Positions 17,705 to 26,763 are shown, numbered from the stretch's first letter. The stretch: DNA of 64,000 nt from Campylobacter sp. RM5004 (GCF_022369455.1 NZ_CP059599.1:152409-216408); one strand, 5' to 3'. The notes: generated by a model from the letters alone, not told the origin. A program made the numbers and translations.

Positions 17705-17736
17705 AATTCCTATTTCAAATTCTTTTTGAAATAGGA
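17705..17736. repeat. Dispersed inverted repeat, short hairpin form
   Basis: A 32-bp element with stem TCCTATTTCAA / TTGAAATAGGA between two convergent genes. It is identical over 32 bp to the copy at 61238-61269, behind typA. Confidence 0.85.
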
Positions 17737-17738
17737 GC

Positions 17739-17993
17739 TTATTTAAGTATTCCTTGATAGCCCGTGTCAAAAAGGGCTTGATTTATCATGCTTTCATTAA
17801 GTTCTTTATCGCTTTTAATTATTGCATTTTTTGTATCTAAACTCACATTTACTTTTGTTACGCCATCAATTTTTAGTAGTGCCTTTCTTACAATTGCAGT
17901 GCATAATGGACAATGCATTTTAGGAACTTCTAGTGTGTATTCATAGGCATTTAAAATGCTAAAAAATAAGCTTAAAAATATTAATTTTTTCAA
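17739..17993 (-). CDS. MerP-like periplasmic heavy-metal-associated protein
   Basis: An 84-aa protein with a signal peptide and one heavy-metal-associated (HMA) domain with MHCPLC (Cys28, Cys31), the usual metal-binding pair. It overlaps the MerT-like gene (ATGA). MerP hands metal to MerT in mercury uptake. No mercuric reductase or MerR regulator is present, so the metal could be copper or another soft metal. Last gene of a three-gene coupled operon. Confidence 0.75.
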   Translation of the reverse strand: MKKLIFLSLFFSILNAYEYTLEVPKMHCPLCTAIVRKALLKIDGVTKVNVSLDTKNAIIKSDKELNESMINQALFDTGYQGILK

Positions 17994-18262
17994 ATCATTG
18001 CTCCTATAATTTCAGGATAAAATACAATTAATAATAAAATTATTCCTATTACAAATAGTTTTGTTTTATTGTTTTTGTTTAGCTTTTTGTATAAAAATAC
18101 AAAGTAAAGCACGCAAGTAGCAATACCTAAATAAAATCTCAAAGGTGCTAAAAAATCAAAATTAACAAGGCTTACCCCAAATATTAAAAAGCTAATAGCT
18201 CCAACACAACAAAGGCTAGAGCTAATAGCCAATAAAAATATTGAAATTAAATATTTTTTCAT
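17990..18262 (-). CDS. MerT-like small membrane protein
   Basis: A 90-aa protein with three hydrophobic segments and a vicinal cysteine pair, Cys18-Cys19, in the first (SSSLCCVGAISFLIFG), as in MerT-type metal importers. It overlaps both neighbours by 4 nt (ATGA). Probably an inner-membrane metal permease working with the MerP-like protein; substrate unproven. Confidence 0.65.
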   Translation of the reverse strand: MKKYLISIFLLAISSSLCCVGAISFLIFGVSLVNFDFLAPLRFYLGIATCVLYFVFLYKKLNKNNKTKLFVIGIILLLIVFYPEIIGAMI

Positions 18263-19326
18263 ATTTGTTTTGAAGTGTATTCATAAACAAATTCGCTAGG
18301 TGAATAATAATCTAGCGTATTTGAATCAACTTCAGCATATACATAGCCAAAATTATTAAGTGGTGCTTGAGCTGGGCGTGGAGTTAGTACAAAATCTCTT
18401 TGCGTATTAAATTCACACCAACACATTTCCCAATTTCCGAATTGAAATTCTATTAATTTTTGTATTTGGCTATCGTTATTATCTAGTTTGAGTGATAATT
18501 TAACCTTAGCTACATCAGCAGGATCGCATGGAATCCAGCCATAGCCTTTTAGATAAAATTCCGCTCTACAATGTTGAGCTTTTGTGATGTTTTCTTTACT
18601 ACCCATTGCAGCGTAAAATCTACTTTCGCCCAAACGAATTCCAAAGCATTCTCTAGCAGGTATATTTACACTTCTTAAAAGTGCTACGAATACCGAGCTA
18701 ATATCAGTGCATTTTCCATAAAGCTTTTTACTTTCTAAAATAGCTTTAGCATCGCCAATTCCACATCCAATTACGCTTTCATCACGAGTAAAATTAAGCG
18801 CTACCCAATTATAAATCGCTCTTGCTTTTTCTAAATCACCTTTTATTCCTTTTGTAATTTTTAGAGCGTATTCTTTTACTATTCCGCTAGTGAAAATATG
18901 TTCGCTTGGTTTTAAATATTTTGCTATGCTTTCGTCTAGCTTTTCGTTTTCGTTAAAATTGACTTTTGAAAAATCAGTAATTCTATCGTGAGTTTTAATA
19001 TTAAATTTTGTAATTAACTCGGCTTTTACATTAGAAAAACTTGCATATAAACTATTTGTTTCAAAATCACTTAAATAAATTTCATTGTAATTACCACTAT
19101 TTATAATATCACTCGTAAGGTGTTGATAGGGGCGTGACTTTGGTAATGGAAGCCAGATTTTGCTAACTTCGCCTGATTCATTTAGATTATGCTTTAAACA
19201 TACTGAGTATTCTTTACTATCGTCTTTTGTTGCTTGATTACAATTTATTGAAGTGGTTTCATTCGCACTTAGTAAAGTGTTTGCTGCAACTGCAGACGAT
19301 AAAGTTAAAAATGTTCTTCTTTTCAT
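18259..19326 (-). CDS. Tat-exported transglutaminase-like protein
   Basis: A 355-aa protein with a twin-arginine start (MKRRTFLTLSSAVAANTLL) and a transglutaminase-like cysteine-protease fold. The triad is visible: Cys206 in YGKCTDIS, His242 in AQHCRAEFYL, Asp258 in IPCDPADV. It could cleave, crosslink or hydrolyse a periplasmic substrate. It heads a coupled operon with MerT-like and MerP-like genes, an unexpected pairing for this fold. The Tat signal suggests folding, or cofactor/metal loading, before export. Confidence 0.8.
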   Translation of the reverse strand: MKRRTFLTLSSAVAANTLLSANETTSINCNQATKDDSKEYSVCLKHNLNESGEVSKIWLPLPKSRPYQHLTSDIINSGNYNEIYLSDFETNSLYASFSNVKAELITKFNIKTHDRITDFSKVNFNENEKLDESIAKYLKPSEHIFTSGIVKEYALKITKGIKGDLEKARAIYNWVALNFTRDESVIGCGIGDAKAILESKKLYGKCTDISSVFVALLRSVNIPARECFGIRLGESRFYAAMGSKENITKAQHCRAEFYLKGYGWIPCDPADVAKVKLSLKLDNNDSQIQKLIEFQFGNWEMCWCEFNTQRDFVLTPRPAQAPLNNFGYVYAEVDSNTLDYYSPSEFVYEYTSKQI

Positions 19327-19444
19327 AACTTTATCCTTGTGTGAAATAAAGTTTAATTTTAAATTGTTTTATTTAATAATAAATTTAGTTTTTTAATAGT
19401 TTTTATGTTATTATTGATTTTTTACATTTTTTTAAAGGAAAATT

Positions 19445-19663
19445 ATGGCTAAAGATGATGTAATAGAAATTGATGGCGAAGTTATTGAAGCACTTCCTAA
19501 CGCTACTTTTAAGGTTGAGCTTGATAACAAGCATGTAATTTTATGCCACATTGCAGGTAAAATGAGAATGCATTATATTAAGATTATGCCAGGAGATAGA
19601 GTAAGAGTGGAATTAACTCCTTATAGTCTTGATAAAGGTCGTATTACTTATAGACACAAATAA
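19445..19663 (+). CDS. infA: Translation initiation factor IF-1
   Basis: A 72-aa OB-fold protein with the family pattern [20 protein letters not shown] and [20 protein letters not shown]. It binds the 30S A site during initiation. It is followed by its own hairpin terminator and by an inserted two-gene unit that separates it from rpmJ. Confidence 0.97.
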   Translation: MAKDDVIEIDGEVIEALPNATFKVELDNKHVILCHIAGKMRMHYIKIMPGDRVRVELTPYSLDKGRITYRHK

Positions 19664-19687
19664 TTTAGCACTTTTTATGGTGCTAAA
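19664..19687 (+). terminator. Hairpin terminator after infA
   Basis: TTTAGCAC and GTGCTAAA form an 8-bp stem around an 8-nt loop, directly after the infA stop. It isolates infA from the next unit. Confidence 0.7.
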
Positions 19688-19730
19688 CTTCTAATTTATT
19701 TTTTCATTTTATTTACCATTTATTTATCTT

Positions 19731-19745
19731 GGGGGGGGGCATAAT
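19731..19745 (+). promoter_or_regulatory. G9 tract abutting a -10-like box: putative phase-variable promoter
   Basis: Nine G at 19731-19739 run straight into CATAAT (19740-19745), a likely -10 element, 22 nt before the start codon at 19768. Slippage of the G tract would move upstream promoter contacts relative to the -10 box. Confidence 0.6.
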
Positions 19746-19767
19746 TGCTCTTTTGAAAGGAGATTAA

Positions 19768-20577
19768 ATGAGTGATTTAACAACAAATGAAAACAAATAT
19801 GATTTGTTTAAGGGTGTTTTATTAGTAGATGTTGGTGCTGTAACGAAATATAGTTTAATTCATATTAGCGAACTTGAAATTACGGTTACTTCTAGTGTTA
19901 GCTACAAAGATGCAGAGCAATCACTTAAAGATGTGGCTAGTTCTTTGGGTTACAACTGTGTTTTAAACATAGTAAGAGATAATTATGTTGAAAGTACGGA
20001 AACTTTTGGGTCTGCACGTACAGAAGGTAGTATAGATGGTAAGATTAGTAAAGGTTTGTTTGGCTCTTATAATAATTATTCTAAAATTGATGCAGAAACC
20101 ACAATTAATTCAGAAACTCAAGTAAATAATTGCTTTAATATAAAAGGTACTCTTGCAATTATTGGTAAGCCAAATCCTAATGGTGAAAGCATAGATGTAG
20201 ATGAGCTATCAAAAAAGGATGAAATAATTTTAGAATGTGTATATGCGGCTTATCAGGTTTATAATATTAACTACGAGTTAGAAGAAACCATAGAAAGTGA
20301 ATATGGAACTGTTTTTTTAATTATAGTAGGTGCAGGGTTTGCTACTTTTTTATCATTTGTAATTGGGTTTTTATCATTTGTAAAATTTATAAGCATTCCT
20401 ATATGGTTGATTGCTGTATGGAATTCTAAATCAGCAGATAGAAAAATAGACTTACAAAAGAGAGCTTTGTTAGAATATGAGACAAATTTCAAAAACCTTG
20501 CAAGTAATTATGGTAGTGAATTAGTAGCTGTTTATAATTCTATTCCATATGCAACAATTAAACACATAGGAGATTAA
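19768..20577 (+). CDS. Unrecognised membrane protein behind a G9 promoter
   Basis: A 269-aa protein. Residues 20-135 faintly resemble YbjQ-type domains (SYKDAEQSLKDVASSLGYNC, then a late GTLAIIGKP), but I would not name it. Two or more membrane segments lie near 186-222 (FLIIVGAGFATFLSFVIGFL and IPIWLIAVW). An AAGGAG ribosome binding site precedes the ATG. With the next 74-aa gene it forms a unit inserted between infA and rpmJ and probably switched on and off by the G tract. Confidence 0.6.
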   Translation: MSDLTTNENKYDLFKGVLLVDVGAVTKYSLIHISELEITVTSSVSYKDAEQSLKDVASSLGYNCVLNIVRDNYVESTETFGSARTEGSIDGKISKGLFGSYNNYSKIDAETTINSETQVNNCFNIKGTLAIIGKPNPNGESIDVDELSKKDEIILECVYAAYQVYNINYELEETIESEYGTVFLIIVGAGFATFLSFVIGFLSFVKFISIPIWLIAVWNSKSADRKIDLQKRALLEYETNFKNLASNYGSELVAVYNSIPYATIKHIGD

Positions 20578-20578
20578 A

Positions 20579-20803
20579 ATGAATAGTTTAGAAGTTATAA
20601 ATAATGTTTCAGAGTTTAAAGAAGGTGAATTTTGTGTAGCGTTTCATAAAATGATTTTTGAAAACAATACAAATATAACCGATAAAAATGTATTAATCAA
20701 CATGGCTAGACCAAAGACTTGTTTTGAGAAAGCAAAAAATTTAACTCTTAAATCACTGGTAATTTATCCAGTTTTATATCTTATTGGTCATTTTTTGTTT
20801 TAG
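20579..20803 (+). CDS. Unrecognised 74-aa protein with C-terminal membrane segment
   Basis: It starts 1 nt after the 269-aa gene. Mostly hydrophilic, with one hydrophobic C-terminal stretch (LVIYPVLYLIGHFLF). No family recognised. A partner of the preceding protein is likely from the tight spacing. Confidence 0.5.
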   Translation: MNSLEVINNVSEFKEGEFCVAFHKMIFENNTNITDKNVLINMARPKTCFEKAKNLTLKSLVIYPVLYLIGHFLF

Positions 20804-20826
20804 TAAAAAACTACAAACTTTAAGCA

Positions 20827-20850
20827 ATCTAGCATTTTTTAGTGCTAGAT
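20827..20850 (+). terminator. Hairpin terminator after the inserted two-gene unit
   Basis: ATCTAGCA and TGCTAGAT form an 8-bp stem with an 8-nt loop, followed by a T-rich run. Confidence 0.65.
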
Positions 20851-20854
20851 TATT

Positions 20855-20995
20855 TTTATAATATGCTCTATTTTATTTTTAGCTAGTATTTTTGAAACTT
20901 CATTTATATTAGGACATTCTACTTAAACACTTATTTTGTAATCGCTTATAATTTTCTTGGTCTTTTTCATTTTTCATTCATTATAAAAGCTTATG
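20855..20995 (-). pseudogene. Possible remnant of a small gene
   Basis: The minus strand reads KNEKDQENYKRLQNKCLSRMS, then a stop, then in a shifted frame NINEVSKILAKNKIEHIIKII. The two pieces look protein-like and joined by a frameshift, but no family is recognised. Beyond it, to rpmJ, I see only a decayed repeat arm (21062-21080) and AT-rich sequence. Confidence 0.3.
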
Positions 20996-21061
20996 ATCAA
21001 AGTAAAATTTCAAAATACTTTTTTAAATTATATCTTGATTTTAAATTGCTAAAAAATCTTT

Positions 21062-21080
21062 AGAATTTGAATTCGGAAAT
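21062..21080. repeat. Dispersed inverted repeat, decayed right arm
   Basis: AGAATTTGAATTCGGAAAT matches the right arm with two changes. No partner arm nearby. Confidence 0.45.
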
Positions 21081-21269
21081 ACAAATAAATCTAATATTTA
21101 AACTTATATTAATTTTGTTGTGATATCATCAACATTTTTGCAATTTATCTGTGTGAAGAAGTAATATTTAAGTGAATTTTCCACCGTTTAAATATTAGTT
21201 GGTAATTCGTGATACCTAAAAATGCAGATTGTAAAAAAGTGGAAAGCAAATTATTTTTTAGGAGACAAG

Positions 21270-21383
21270 ATGAAAGTAAGACCATCTGTTAAGAAAATGT
21301 GCGACAAATGTAAAGTCGTTATGAGAAAAGGCGTTGTTCGTATTATTTGCGAAAATCCAAAACACAAACAAAGACAAGGATAA
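21270..21383 (+). CDS. rpmJ: Ribosomal protein L36
   Basis: A 37-aa protein [11 protein letters not shown].. with the L36 zinc ligands Cys11, Cys14, Cys27 and His32. It starts after TAGGAGACAAG and leads the S13-S11-S4-RpoA-L17 operon. Confidence 0.95.
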   Translation: MKVRPSVKKMCDKCKVVMRKGVVRIICENPKHKQRQG

Positions 21384-21386
21384 GGT

Positions 21387-21752
21387 ATGGCTCGTATTGC
21401 AGGTGTTGATTTACCAAAGAAAAAAAGAATTGAATATGGCTTAACTTATATCTATGGTATAGGTTTATTTACTTCACGCAAAATTTTAGCTGCTGTTGGT
21501 ATTGATCCAAACAAGCGTGTTTATGAACTAAGCGAAGATGAGGCAGCAACTATTCGTAAAGAAATCCAAGAACATTATTTAGTTGAGGGTGATTTAAGAA
21601 AACAAGTTGCTATGGACATTAAAGCTTTAATGGATTTAGGTTCATATCGTGGTTTAAGACATAGAAAAGGTTTACCAGTGCGTGGTCAAAAGACTAAGAC
21701 AAATGCTAGAACTCGCAAGGGTAAGAGAAAAACCGTTGGTGCAAAAGCGTAA
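21387..21752 (+). CDS. rpsM: Ribosomal protein S13
   Basis: A 121-aa small-subunit head protein opening with [20 protein letters not shown] and ending in the basic tail [13 protein letters not shown]. It contacts tRNA and the 50S bridge. It lies 3 nt after rpmJ. Confidence 0.97.
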   Translation: MARIAGVDLPKKKRIEYGLTYIYGIGLFTSRKILAAVGIDPNKRVYELSEDEAATIRKEIQEHYLVEGDLRKQVAMDIKALMDLGSYRGLRHRKGLPVRGQKTKTNARTRKGKRKTVGAKA

Positions 21753-21761
21753 GGATAGATA

Positions 21762-22154
21762 ATGGCTAAGAGAAAAGTAGTTAAGAAAAAATTAGTTAAA
21801 AAGAATATTGCAAAAGGTGTAGTATATATTAGTGCAACTTTTAACAATACAATGGTAACAGTTACTGATGAAATGGGAAATGCGATAGCATGGAGTAGTG
21901 CAGGTGGATTAGGTTTTAAAGGTTCTAAAAAATCAACTCCATTCGCAGCACAACAAGCTGTTGAAGATGCTTTAAATAAAGCTAAAGAACACGGAATTAA
22001 AGAAGTAGGTATTCGTGTTCAAGGTCCTGGTAGCGGTAGAGAAACTGCTGTTAAGAGTGTTGGTGCAGTTGAAGGTATTAAAGTTACTTTCTTAAAAGAC
22101 ATTACACCATTAGCACATAATGGTTGCAGACCACCAAAACGCCGTCGTGTATAA
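21762..22154 (+). CDS. rpsK: Ribosomal protein S11
   Basis: A 130-aa platform protein with the typical [13 protein letters not shown] and C-terminal [11 protein letters not shown]. It sits between rpsM and rpsD in the usual order. Confidence 0.97.
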   Translation: MAKRKVVKKKLVKKNIAKGVVYISATFNNTMVTVTDEMGNAIAWSSAGGLGFKGSKKSTPFAAQQAVEDALNKAKEHGIKEVGIRVQGPGSGRETAVKSVGAVEGIKVTFLKDITPLAHNGCRPPKRRRV

Positions 22155-22184
22155 TATAAGTATAGGAATATAGGAGAAAATAGT

Positions 22185-22811
22185 ATGGCAAGATATACTG
22201 GACCAGTAGAGAAAATTGAAAGAAGATTAGGCGTTAGCCTTGCAATGAAGGGTGAAAGAAGACTAGCTGGTAAGAGTGCTTTAGATAAAAGACCTTATGC
22301 ACCAGGTCAGCATGGTCAAAGAAGAGGTAAAATTAGCGAATACGGCTTACAATTAAGAGAAAAGCAAAAAGCTAAATTCATGTATGGTGTAAGCGAAAAG
22401 CAATTTAGAAAATTATTCCAAGAAGCTGCAAGAAAAGATGGCAACACAGGTGCTATTTTAATTCAATTCTTAGAGCAAAGACTAGATAACGTAGTTTATA
22501 GAATGGGATTTGCTACAACTCGCCGTTTTGCAAGACAACTTGTAACTCACGGACATATTTTAGTAAATGGTAAAAGAGTAGATATTCCAAGTTATAGAGT
22601 ATTGCCAGGTGCTAAAGTTGAAGTTGTAGAGAAGAGCAAAAACAATCCTCAAATCGTAAGAGCAGTAGAACTTACAAATCAAACAGGTATTGTTGAGTGG
22701 GTAGATGTTGAAAAAGATAAAAAATACGGAATTTTCACAAGAAAACCTGAGAGAGAAGAAGTTGTCATTCCTGTTGAGGAAAGATTCATAGTAGAGCTAT
22801 ACTCTAAGTAA
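22185..22811 (+). CDS. rpsD: Ribosomal protein S4
   Basis: A 208-aa primary 16S-binding protein starting [16 protein letters not shown], with the S4 RNA-binding domain near 95-155 ([35 protein letters not shown]). In many bacteria S4 autoregulates this operon. Confidence 0.97.
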   Translation: MARYTGPVEKIERRLGVSLAMKGERRLAGKSALDKRPYAPGQHGQRRGKISEYGLQLREKQKAKFMYGVSEKQFRKLFQEAARKDGNTGAILIQFLEQRLDNVVYRMGFATTRRFARQLVTHGHILVNGKRVDIPSYRVLPGAKVEVVEKSKNNPQIVRAVELTNQTGIVEWVDVEKDKKYGIFTRKPEREEVVIPVEERFIVELYSK

Positions 22812-22824
22812 TAAGGAGTAGCAC

Positions 22825-23832
22825 ATGAGAAAAGTAGTTACAACAGCTCATATGCCAAATGAATTTACTATTGAAAATATCGGCGAAAACAAAGCACGCA
22901 TAAGTGCTTGGCCTTTTGAAATTGGTTTTGGCATTACATTAGCACATCCACTGCACAGGCTTTTACGCCTTAGTGCAATTGGCTATGCAGCAACTGCTAT
23001 TAAAATTGATGGTGTAAGTCATGAGTTTGATAGCAAAAGAGGTATGGTAGAAGATATTTCTTTATTTATTATCAATATTAAAAATATGCGTTTTAAAATT
23101 AAAAACGAAGATAGTAAGAGAGAAGAAGTAAGCTTTAGCTTTAAAGGGCCAAGAGAAATTAAAGGTAGTGATTTAGCTAATAATGTAATTGAAGTTGTAA
23201 ATCCTGATAACTACATTGCTACTATAAATGAAGATACTGAGTTAGATTTTACATTAGTTATTGAAAAAGGTATTGGCTATGTAGCAAGCGAAGATTTAAG
23301 AGAGAAAACTGATAGTAGTTTTATAGCTCTTGATGCGTTTTTTACACCAGTTAGAAATGCAAACTATTCAATAGAAAAGGTTTTACATGAAGATAATCCT
23401 GACTATGAAAAAATTGTATTTGAAATAACAACTGATGGTCAAATAACTCCTGAAGATGCGTTTAAGAATGCTTTAGATGCTATGTATCAACAAATGATGG
23501 TATTTAACAAAATAGCAACTACAAGCCCAAGATTAATTGGCGAAGAAGATACAGAAGAGTTTGATTTCTCTGCTTTACTTAAGAGTGTTAAAGAACTTGG
23601 TTTAAGCGTAAGAAGTAACAATGGTTTAGAAAAAGCTGGCATTGAATTTATAGGCGAATTAGCTTTAATGAGCGAAAACGATGTAAATAATTTAAAGAAT
23701 GTTGGTAAGAAATCAGTAGAAGAAATTTTAAATGCTATGAAAGAAATAGGCTATCCAATAGGTTCTAACTCTGTTGAGGCTTATAAAGATAAACTTATTG
23801 AAAAAATAAAAGAAATAAAGGATAATAAATGA
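22825..23832 (+). CDS. rpoA: RNA polymerase alpha subunit
   Basis: A 335-aa protein with the N-terminal dimerisation domain ([19 protein letters not shown] near 40) and the C-terminal domain with a helix-hairpin-helix-like [17 protein letters not shown] near 290, which binds UP elements and activators. It overlaps rplQ by 4 nt (ATGA). Confidence 0.97.
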   Translation: MRKVVTTAHMPNEFTIENIGENKARISAWPFEIGFGITLAHPLHRLLRLSAIGYAATAIKIDGVSHEFDSKRGMVEDISLFIINIKNMRFKIKNEDSKREEVSFSFKGPREIKGSDLANNVIEVVNPDNYIATINEDTELDFTLVIEKGIGYVASEDLREKTDSSFIALDAFFTPVRNANYSIEKVLHEDNPDYEKIVFEITTDGQITPEDAFKNALDAMYQQMMVFNKIATTSPRLIGEEDTEEFDFSALLKSVKELGLSVRSNNGLEKAGIEFIGELALMSENDVNNLKNVGKKSVEEILNAMKEIGYPIGSNSVEAYKDKLIEKIKEIKDNK

Positions 23833-24179
23833 GACACGGACACGGATACAGAAAGCTAGGTCGCACTAGCACTCATCGTGCAGCTTTATTAAAAAATTTA
23901 AGTATTGCAATTATCAAAAATGGTAAAATTGAAACAACTTTAGAAAAAGCTAAAGAATTAAGATCTTATATTGAGAAATTAATCACTCGTGCTAGAGTTG
24001 GAGATTTTAACGCTCACAGAGCAGTATTCGCAGCTTTACAAGATAAAGAATGCACAAATAAATTAGTTACAGAAATAGCACCAAACTACAAAGAAAGAAA
24101 TGGTGGCTATACAAGAATTATCAAAACAAGAACTCGCCGTGGTGATGCGGCTACAATGGCTTATATTGAGCTAGTATAA
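23829..24179 (+). CDS. rplQ: Ribosomal protein L17
   Basis: A 116-aa protein with the family start [20 protein letters not shown]. Last gene of the ribosomal/alpha operon; a UUCG hairpin follows 3 nt after the stop. Confidence 0.97.
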   Translation: MRHGHGYRKLGRTSTHRAALLKNLSIAIIKNGKIETTLEKAKELRSYIEKLITRARVGDFNAHRAVFAALQDKECTNKLVTEIAPNYKERNGGYTRIIKTRTRRGDAATMAYIELV

Positions 24180-24182
24180 TTA

Positions 24183-24202
24183 TTGAGTGCTTCGGCACTC
24201 AA
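24183..24202 (+). terminator. Perfect 8-bp hairpin with TTCG tetraloop after rplQ
   Basis: TTGAGTGC-TTCG-GCACTCAA. A very stable RNA hairpin 3 nt after the rplQ stop, without a clear T-run. It ends 5 nt before the next ATG, so it may also limit translation of the next gene. Confidence 0.6.
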
Positions 24203-24207
24203 GTATT

Positions 24208-24684
24208 ATGAATAAAATCACACTTCCTTATAATCAAACTTTAGAAAACTACATACTCAACAAAGAGCTTTACGAATTAGCAAATATTTCACAAAATGTT
24301 TATAAATTTTGGAAAAATATCAAATACGCTCAATATCCTAATTCTAGAATTGTATTTTTGGATAAAAGCACTATCGCAAAAAAATATGAGAATTTGATTT
24401 CGGAATGTTCTAATTTAAGTGGTTTGGTTTTAGCAAGTGCTTTTTGTTCTATGAGTAATTTAGCCCCATCACATTTAAACCCAAACAATAATTCAAATCT
24501 ATTAGAAATAATAAAACTTGTAGAAATTTCAGGGATAAAGTTTATAGATTTAGAAGACTTTTTCAAAAAATTAAATATCCCTAAAAACTCTCATATTTAT
24601 ATTGAAAAATGTTGTTATTTCGCACCTGAACCATTTGAGAAAAAAATCAAATTAACTAATACTTTATGTTTAGGATATTATTAA
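24208..24684 (+). CDS. Unrecognised 158-aa protein
   Basis: I place the start at the ATG at 24208; an in-frame GTG at 24187 lies inside the hairpin and is unlikely. There is no clear Shine-Dalgarno sequence before 24208, because the hairpin occupies that position. The protein is soluble, with a Cys pair near the C-terminus (EKCCYF), and matches no family I know. pepP follows 9 nt later, so they may be co-transcribed. Confidence 0.5.
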   Translation: MNKITLPYNQTLENYILNKELYELANISQNVYKFWKNIKYAQYPNSRIVFLDKSTIAKKYENLISECSNLSGLVLASAFCSMSNLAPSHLNPNNNSNLLEIIKLVEISGIKFIDLEDFFKKLNIPKNSHIYIEKCCYFAPEPFEKKIKLTNTLCLGYY

Positions 24685-24693
24685 GGATTAACT

Positions 24694-26415
24694 ATGCTTA
24701 CAAAAATAAGAAATATTTTAAATGAATTTAACGCTGATTTTATGCTGATTTTTACTGCAGATTTTCATCTAAGCGAGTATATTAACGAGTATTTTAAACT
24801 TAAAGAAATTTTAAGTGGTTTTTGTGGTTCGGCAGGAACTTTGCTAATTAGTAAAAACGAAGCATTTTTATTTACTGATGGTAGATATTTTTTACAAGCC
24901 GAAAATGAGCTAAAACAAGATTTTAAGCTAATAAAAAGTCCTGATTACATTAGCTATATTAAAGATAATTTTAACAATAAAACTGCTTTATTAGACTTAA
25001 GAACAATCTCTTATACAAATTATTTAAAATTAAGCGAAGTTGCAAAAATAGTTGATTTTACAATAAATTACAATGATTTTCATTCAAGAACTTTGCCAAA
25101 TGATAAAGTATTTTATCAAAATCCTAAATTTGTTGATAACATTAATAAAATAAAAAGATTGCAAAATGAACTAAGCGAAAAAAACATAGATTATTGTGTA
25201 ATTTCAAGCCTTAGTGATATTGCATATCTTACAAATCTTCGTGGAAAAGATGTAGAATACAACCCCGTTTTTTTAAGCTATTTGATTGTTTCTAAAACAA
25301 AGGCTTATTTTTATATTGATGAAAATAAATTAAGCGAAATTATTAAAGATGAAGATTTGATTTATAAAGATTATTTTGACTTTTACGATGATTTAAAGAC
25401 CCTAAAAGGCAATATAATTTGTGATTTTTCTAATACTAACGCAAAAATTATAAGCCAAATAAAAGCAAATATAATAAATGAGATTTTGCCAAGCACAATG
25501 CAAAAAGCATGCAAAAGCGCTAATGAAATTAAGCATTTAAAATACGCTCATTTGTTAGATGGCATCGCACTTTGTAAGTTTAATCACTGGCTTGAAAATA
25601 CTGATTTATCAAGCGTTGATGAGTGCAAGATTGATGAAGTTTTGACAAATTATAGAGCGGATAATGAGTATTTTATAAGCAATTCTTTTGATACTATTGC
25701 AGGATTTAATGAAAACGGAGCCATAATTCACTATAAAGCTAAGAAAAATAATGCAAAATTTTTAAATGAAAATGGCTTATTACTCCTTGATAGTGGAGCA
25801 CAATATGAGTGTGGAACTACCGATATTACTAGAGTTTTTAAGATAAATAAAGCTAGCAAAGAGCAAATTAGAGATTACACCCTAGTGCTAAAATCAAATA
25901 TTGCAATCTCAAAAATACTTTATCCAGAAAATATCAAAATGCCATTACTTGATAGTATAGCTAGAAAAGAGCTTTGGCAGTATGGGCTTGATTATTTGCA
26001 TGGCACGGGTCATGGGGTAGGGTATTTTTTAAATGTTCATGAAGGTCCGCAAGTATTATCACTTAATGCAAATGCTAGCGAGCATACAAGAGTAAAAAGA
26101 GGAATGCTAACATCAATAGAACCAGGATTGTATCACGCTAACAAATACGGAATAAGGCTTGAAAACCTTGCTATAAGTGAGTTTGCGATGAGTAGTGAAT
26201 ATGGAGATTTTTTAAGATTTGATATAGTTACTTTGTATCCATTTGAGCTTAGTTTAATTGATTTAAATATGCTAAATACTGATGAAATTAAGTGGCTAAA
26301 TGATTATCATTTAAGAGTTTTTAATACCTTAAACCCTTATTTAGATGATTACTTAAAGAACTTTCTAGCTTACAAATGTCGTGAAATTCCTATTTTAAAT
26401 TCCACGAATTTTTAA
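24694..26415 (+). CDS. pepP: Xaa-Pro aminopeptidase (M24 family)
   Basis: A 573-aa metallopeptidase that removes N-terminal residues preceding proline. The C-terminal pita-bread domain shows the metal ligands: DSGAQYECGTTDITR (two Asp), HGTGHGVGYFLNVHEG (His), EPGLY (Glu) and IRLENL (Glu). The first 300 residues form the creatinase-type N-terminal domains. Length fits the long bacterial form (Cj0653c-like). The last ten residues (EIPILNSTNF) are encoded by the left arm and loop of a dispersed repeat, which also supplies the stop codon. Confidence 0.9.
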   Translation: MLTKIRNILNEFNADFMLIFTADFHLSEYINEYFKLKEILSGFCGSAGTLLISKNEAFLFTDGRYFLQAENELKQDFKLIKSPDYISYIKDNFNNKTALLDLRTISYTNYLKLSEVAKIVDFTINYNDFHSRTLPNDKVFYQNPKFVDNINKIKRLQNELSEKNIDYCVISSLSDIAYLTNLRGKDVEYNPVFLSYLIVSKTKAYFYIDENKLSEIIKDEDLIYKDYFDFYDDLKTLKGNIICDFSNTNAKIISQIKANIINEILPSTMQKACKSANEIKHLKYAHLLDGIALCKFNHWLENTDLSSVDECKIDEVLTNYRADNEYFISNSFDTIAGFNENGAIIHYKAKKNNAKFLNENGLLLLDSGAQYECGTTDITRVFKINKASKEQIRDYTLVLKSNIAISKILYPENIKMPLLDSIARKELWQYGLDYLHGTGHGVGYFLNVHEGPQVLSLNANASEHTRVKRGMLTSIEPGLYHANKYGIRLENLAISEFAMSSEYGDFLRFDIVTLYPFELSLIDLNMLNTDEIKWLNDYHLRVFNTLNPYLDDYLKNFLAYKCREIPILNSTNF

Positions 26416-26436
26416 AAGAATTTGAATTAGGAATTT
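26385..26436. repeat. Dispersed inverted repeat, full hairpin overlapping the pepP 3' end
   Basis: Left arm AATTCCTATTTTAAATTCC (26385-26403) and right arm AGAATTTGAATTAGGAATTT (26417-26436). It shares the loop CCACGAATTTTT with the copy at 30694-30745. Confidence 0.8.
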
Positions 26437-26456
26437 GATTTTAATTTAGGAGCGAA

Positions 26457-26735
26457 ATGAAATATTTATTTATCGCTATGATTGTGTTTGCATTAGCATT
26501 ATTAGTTGAAGCGTATCCATATAAAAAATACAGATTTAAGTTGTTTTTAAAATTTATCTTTTGTTTTTATTATTATAAACTACTCTTAAAAGAATACAAG
26601 CCAAAGGATAAAAATCACAAGCTATATAATTTTATTGAAAACTTTATTTATTGCTTTAAGTTTTTATTACTTACTCTTATATATTTGCTTTTGTATTGCG
26701 GTATATTTGGCTTATTTTTTATGCTAATATATTGA
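26457..26735 (+). CDS. Unrecognised 92-aa membrane protein
   Basis: Two hydrophobic segments, at the N-terminus (LFIAMIVFALALLVEA) and at the C-terminus (LLLTLIYLLLYCGIFGLFFM), with a basic, Tyr-rich middle. An AGGAG site precedes the ATG. First gene of a block of six unrecognised genes ending at 30695. Confidence 0.55.
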   Translation: MKYLFIAMIVFALALLVEAYPYKKYRFKLFLKFIFCFYYYKLLLKEYKPKDKNHKLYNFIENFIYCFKFLLLTLIYLLLYCGIFGLFFMLIY

Positions 26736-26741
26736 TGTTTT

Positions 26742-26763
26742 AAGAATTTAAAATCGGAATTTA
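26742..26763. repeat. Dispersed inverted repeat, single decayed right arm
   Basis: AAGAATTTAAAATCGGAATT between the 92-aa and 455-aa genes. No partner arm adjacent. Confidence 0.5.

Noticed and set aside
17739-18262. Mercury resistance operon
   Set aside because: No MerA or MerR is present; only MerT/MerP-like transport proteins, so the metal is left open.
24187-24207. GTG start for the orphan gene after rplQ
   Set aside because: The codon lies inside a perfect hairpin and would add residues encoded by the stem-loop.
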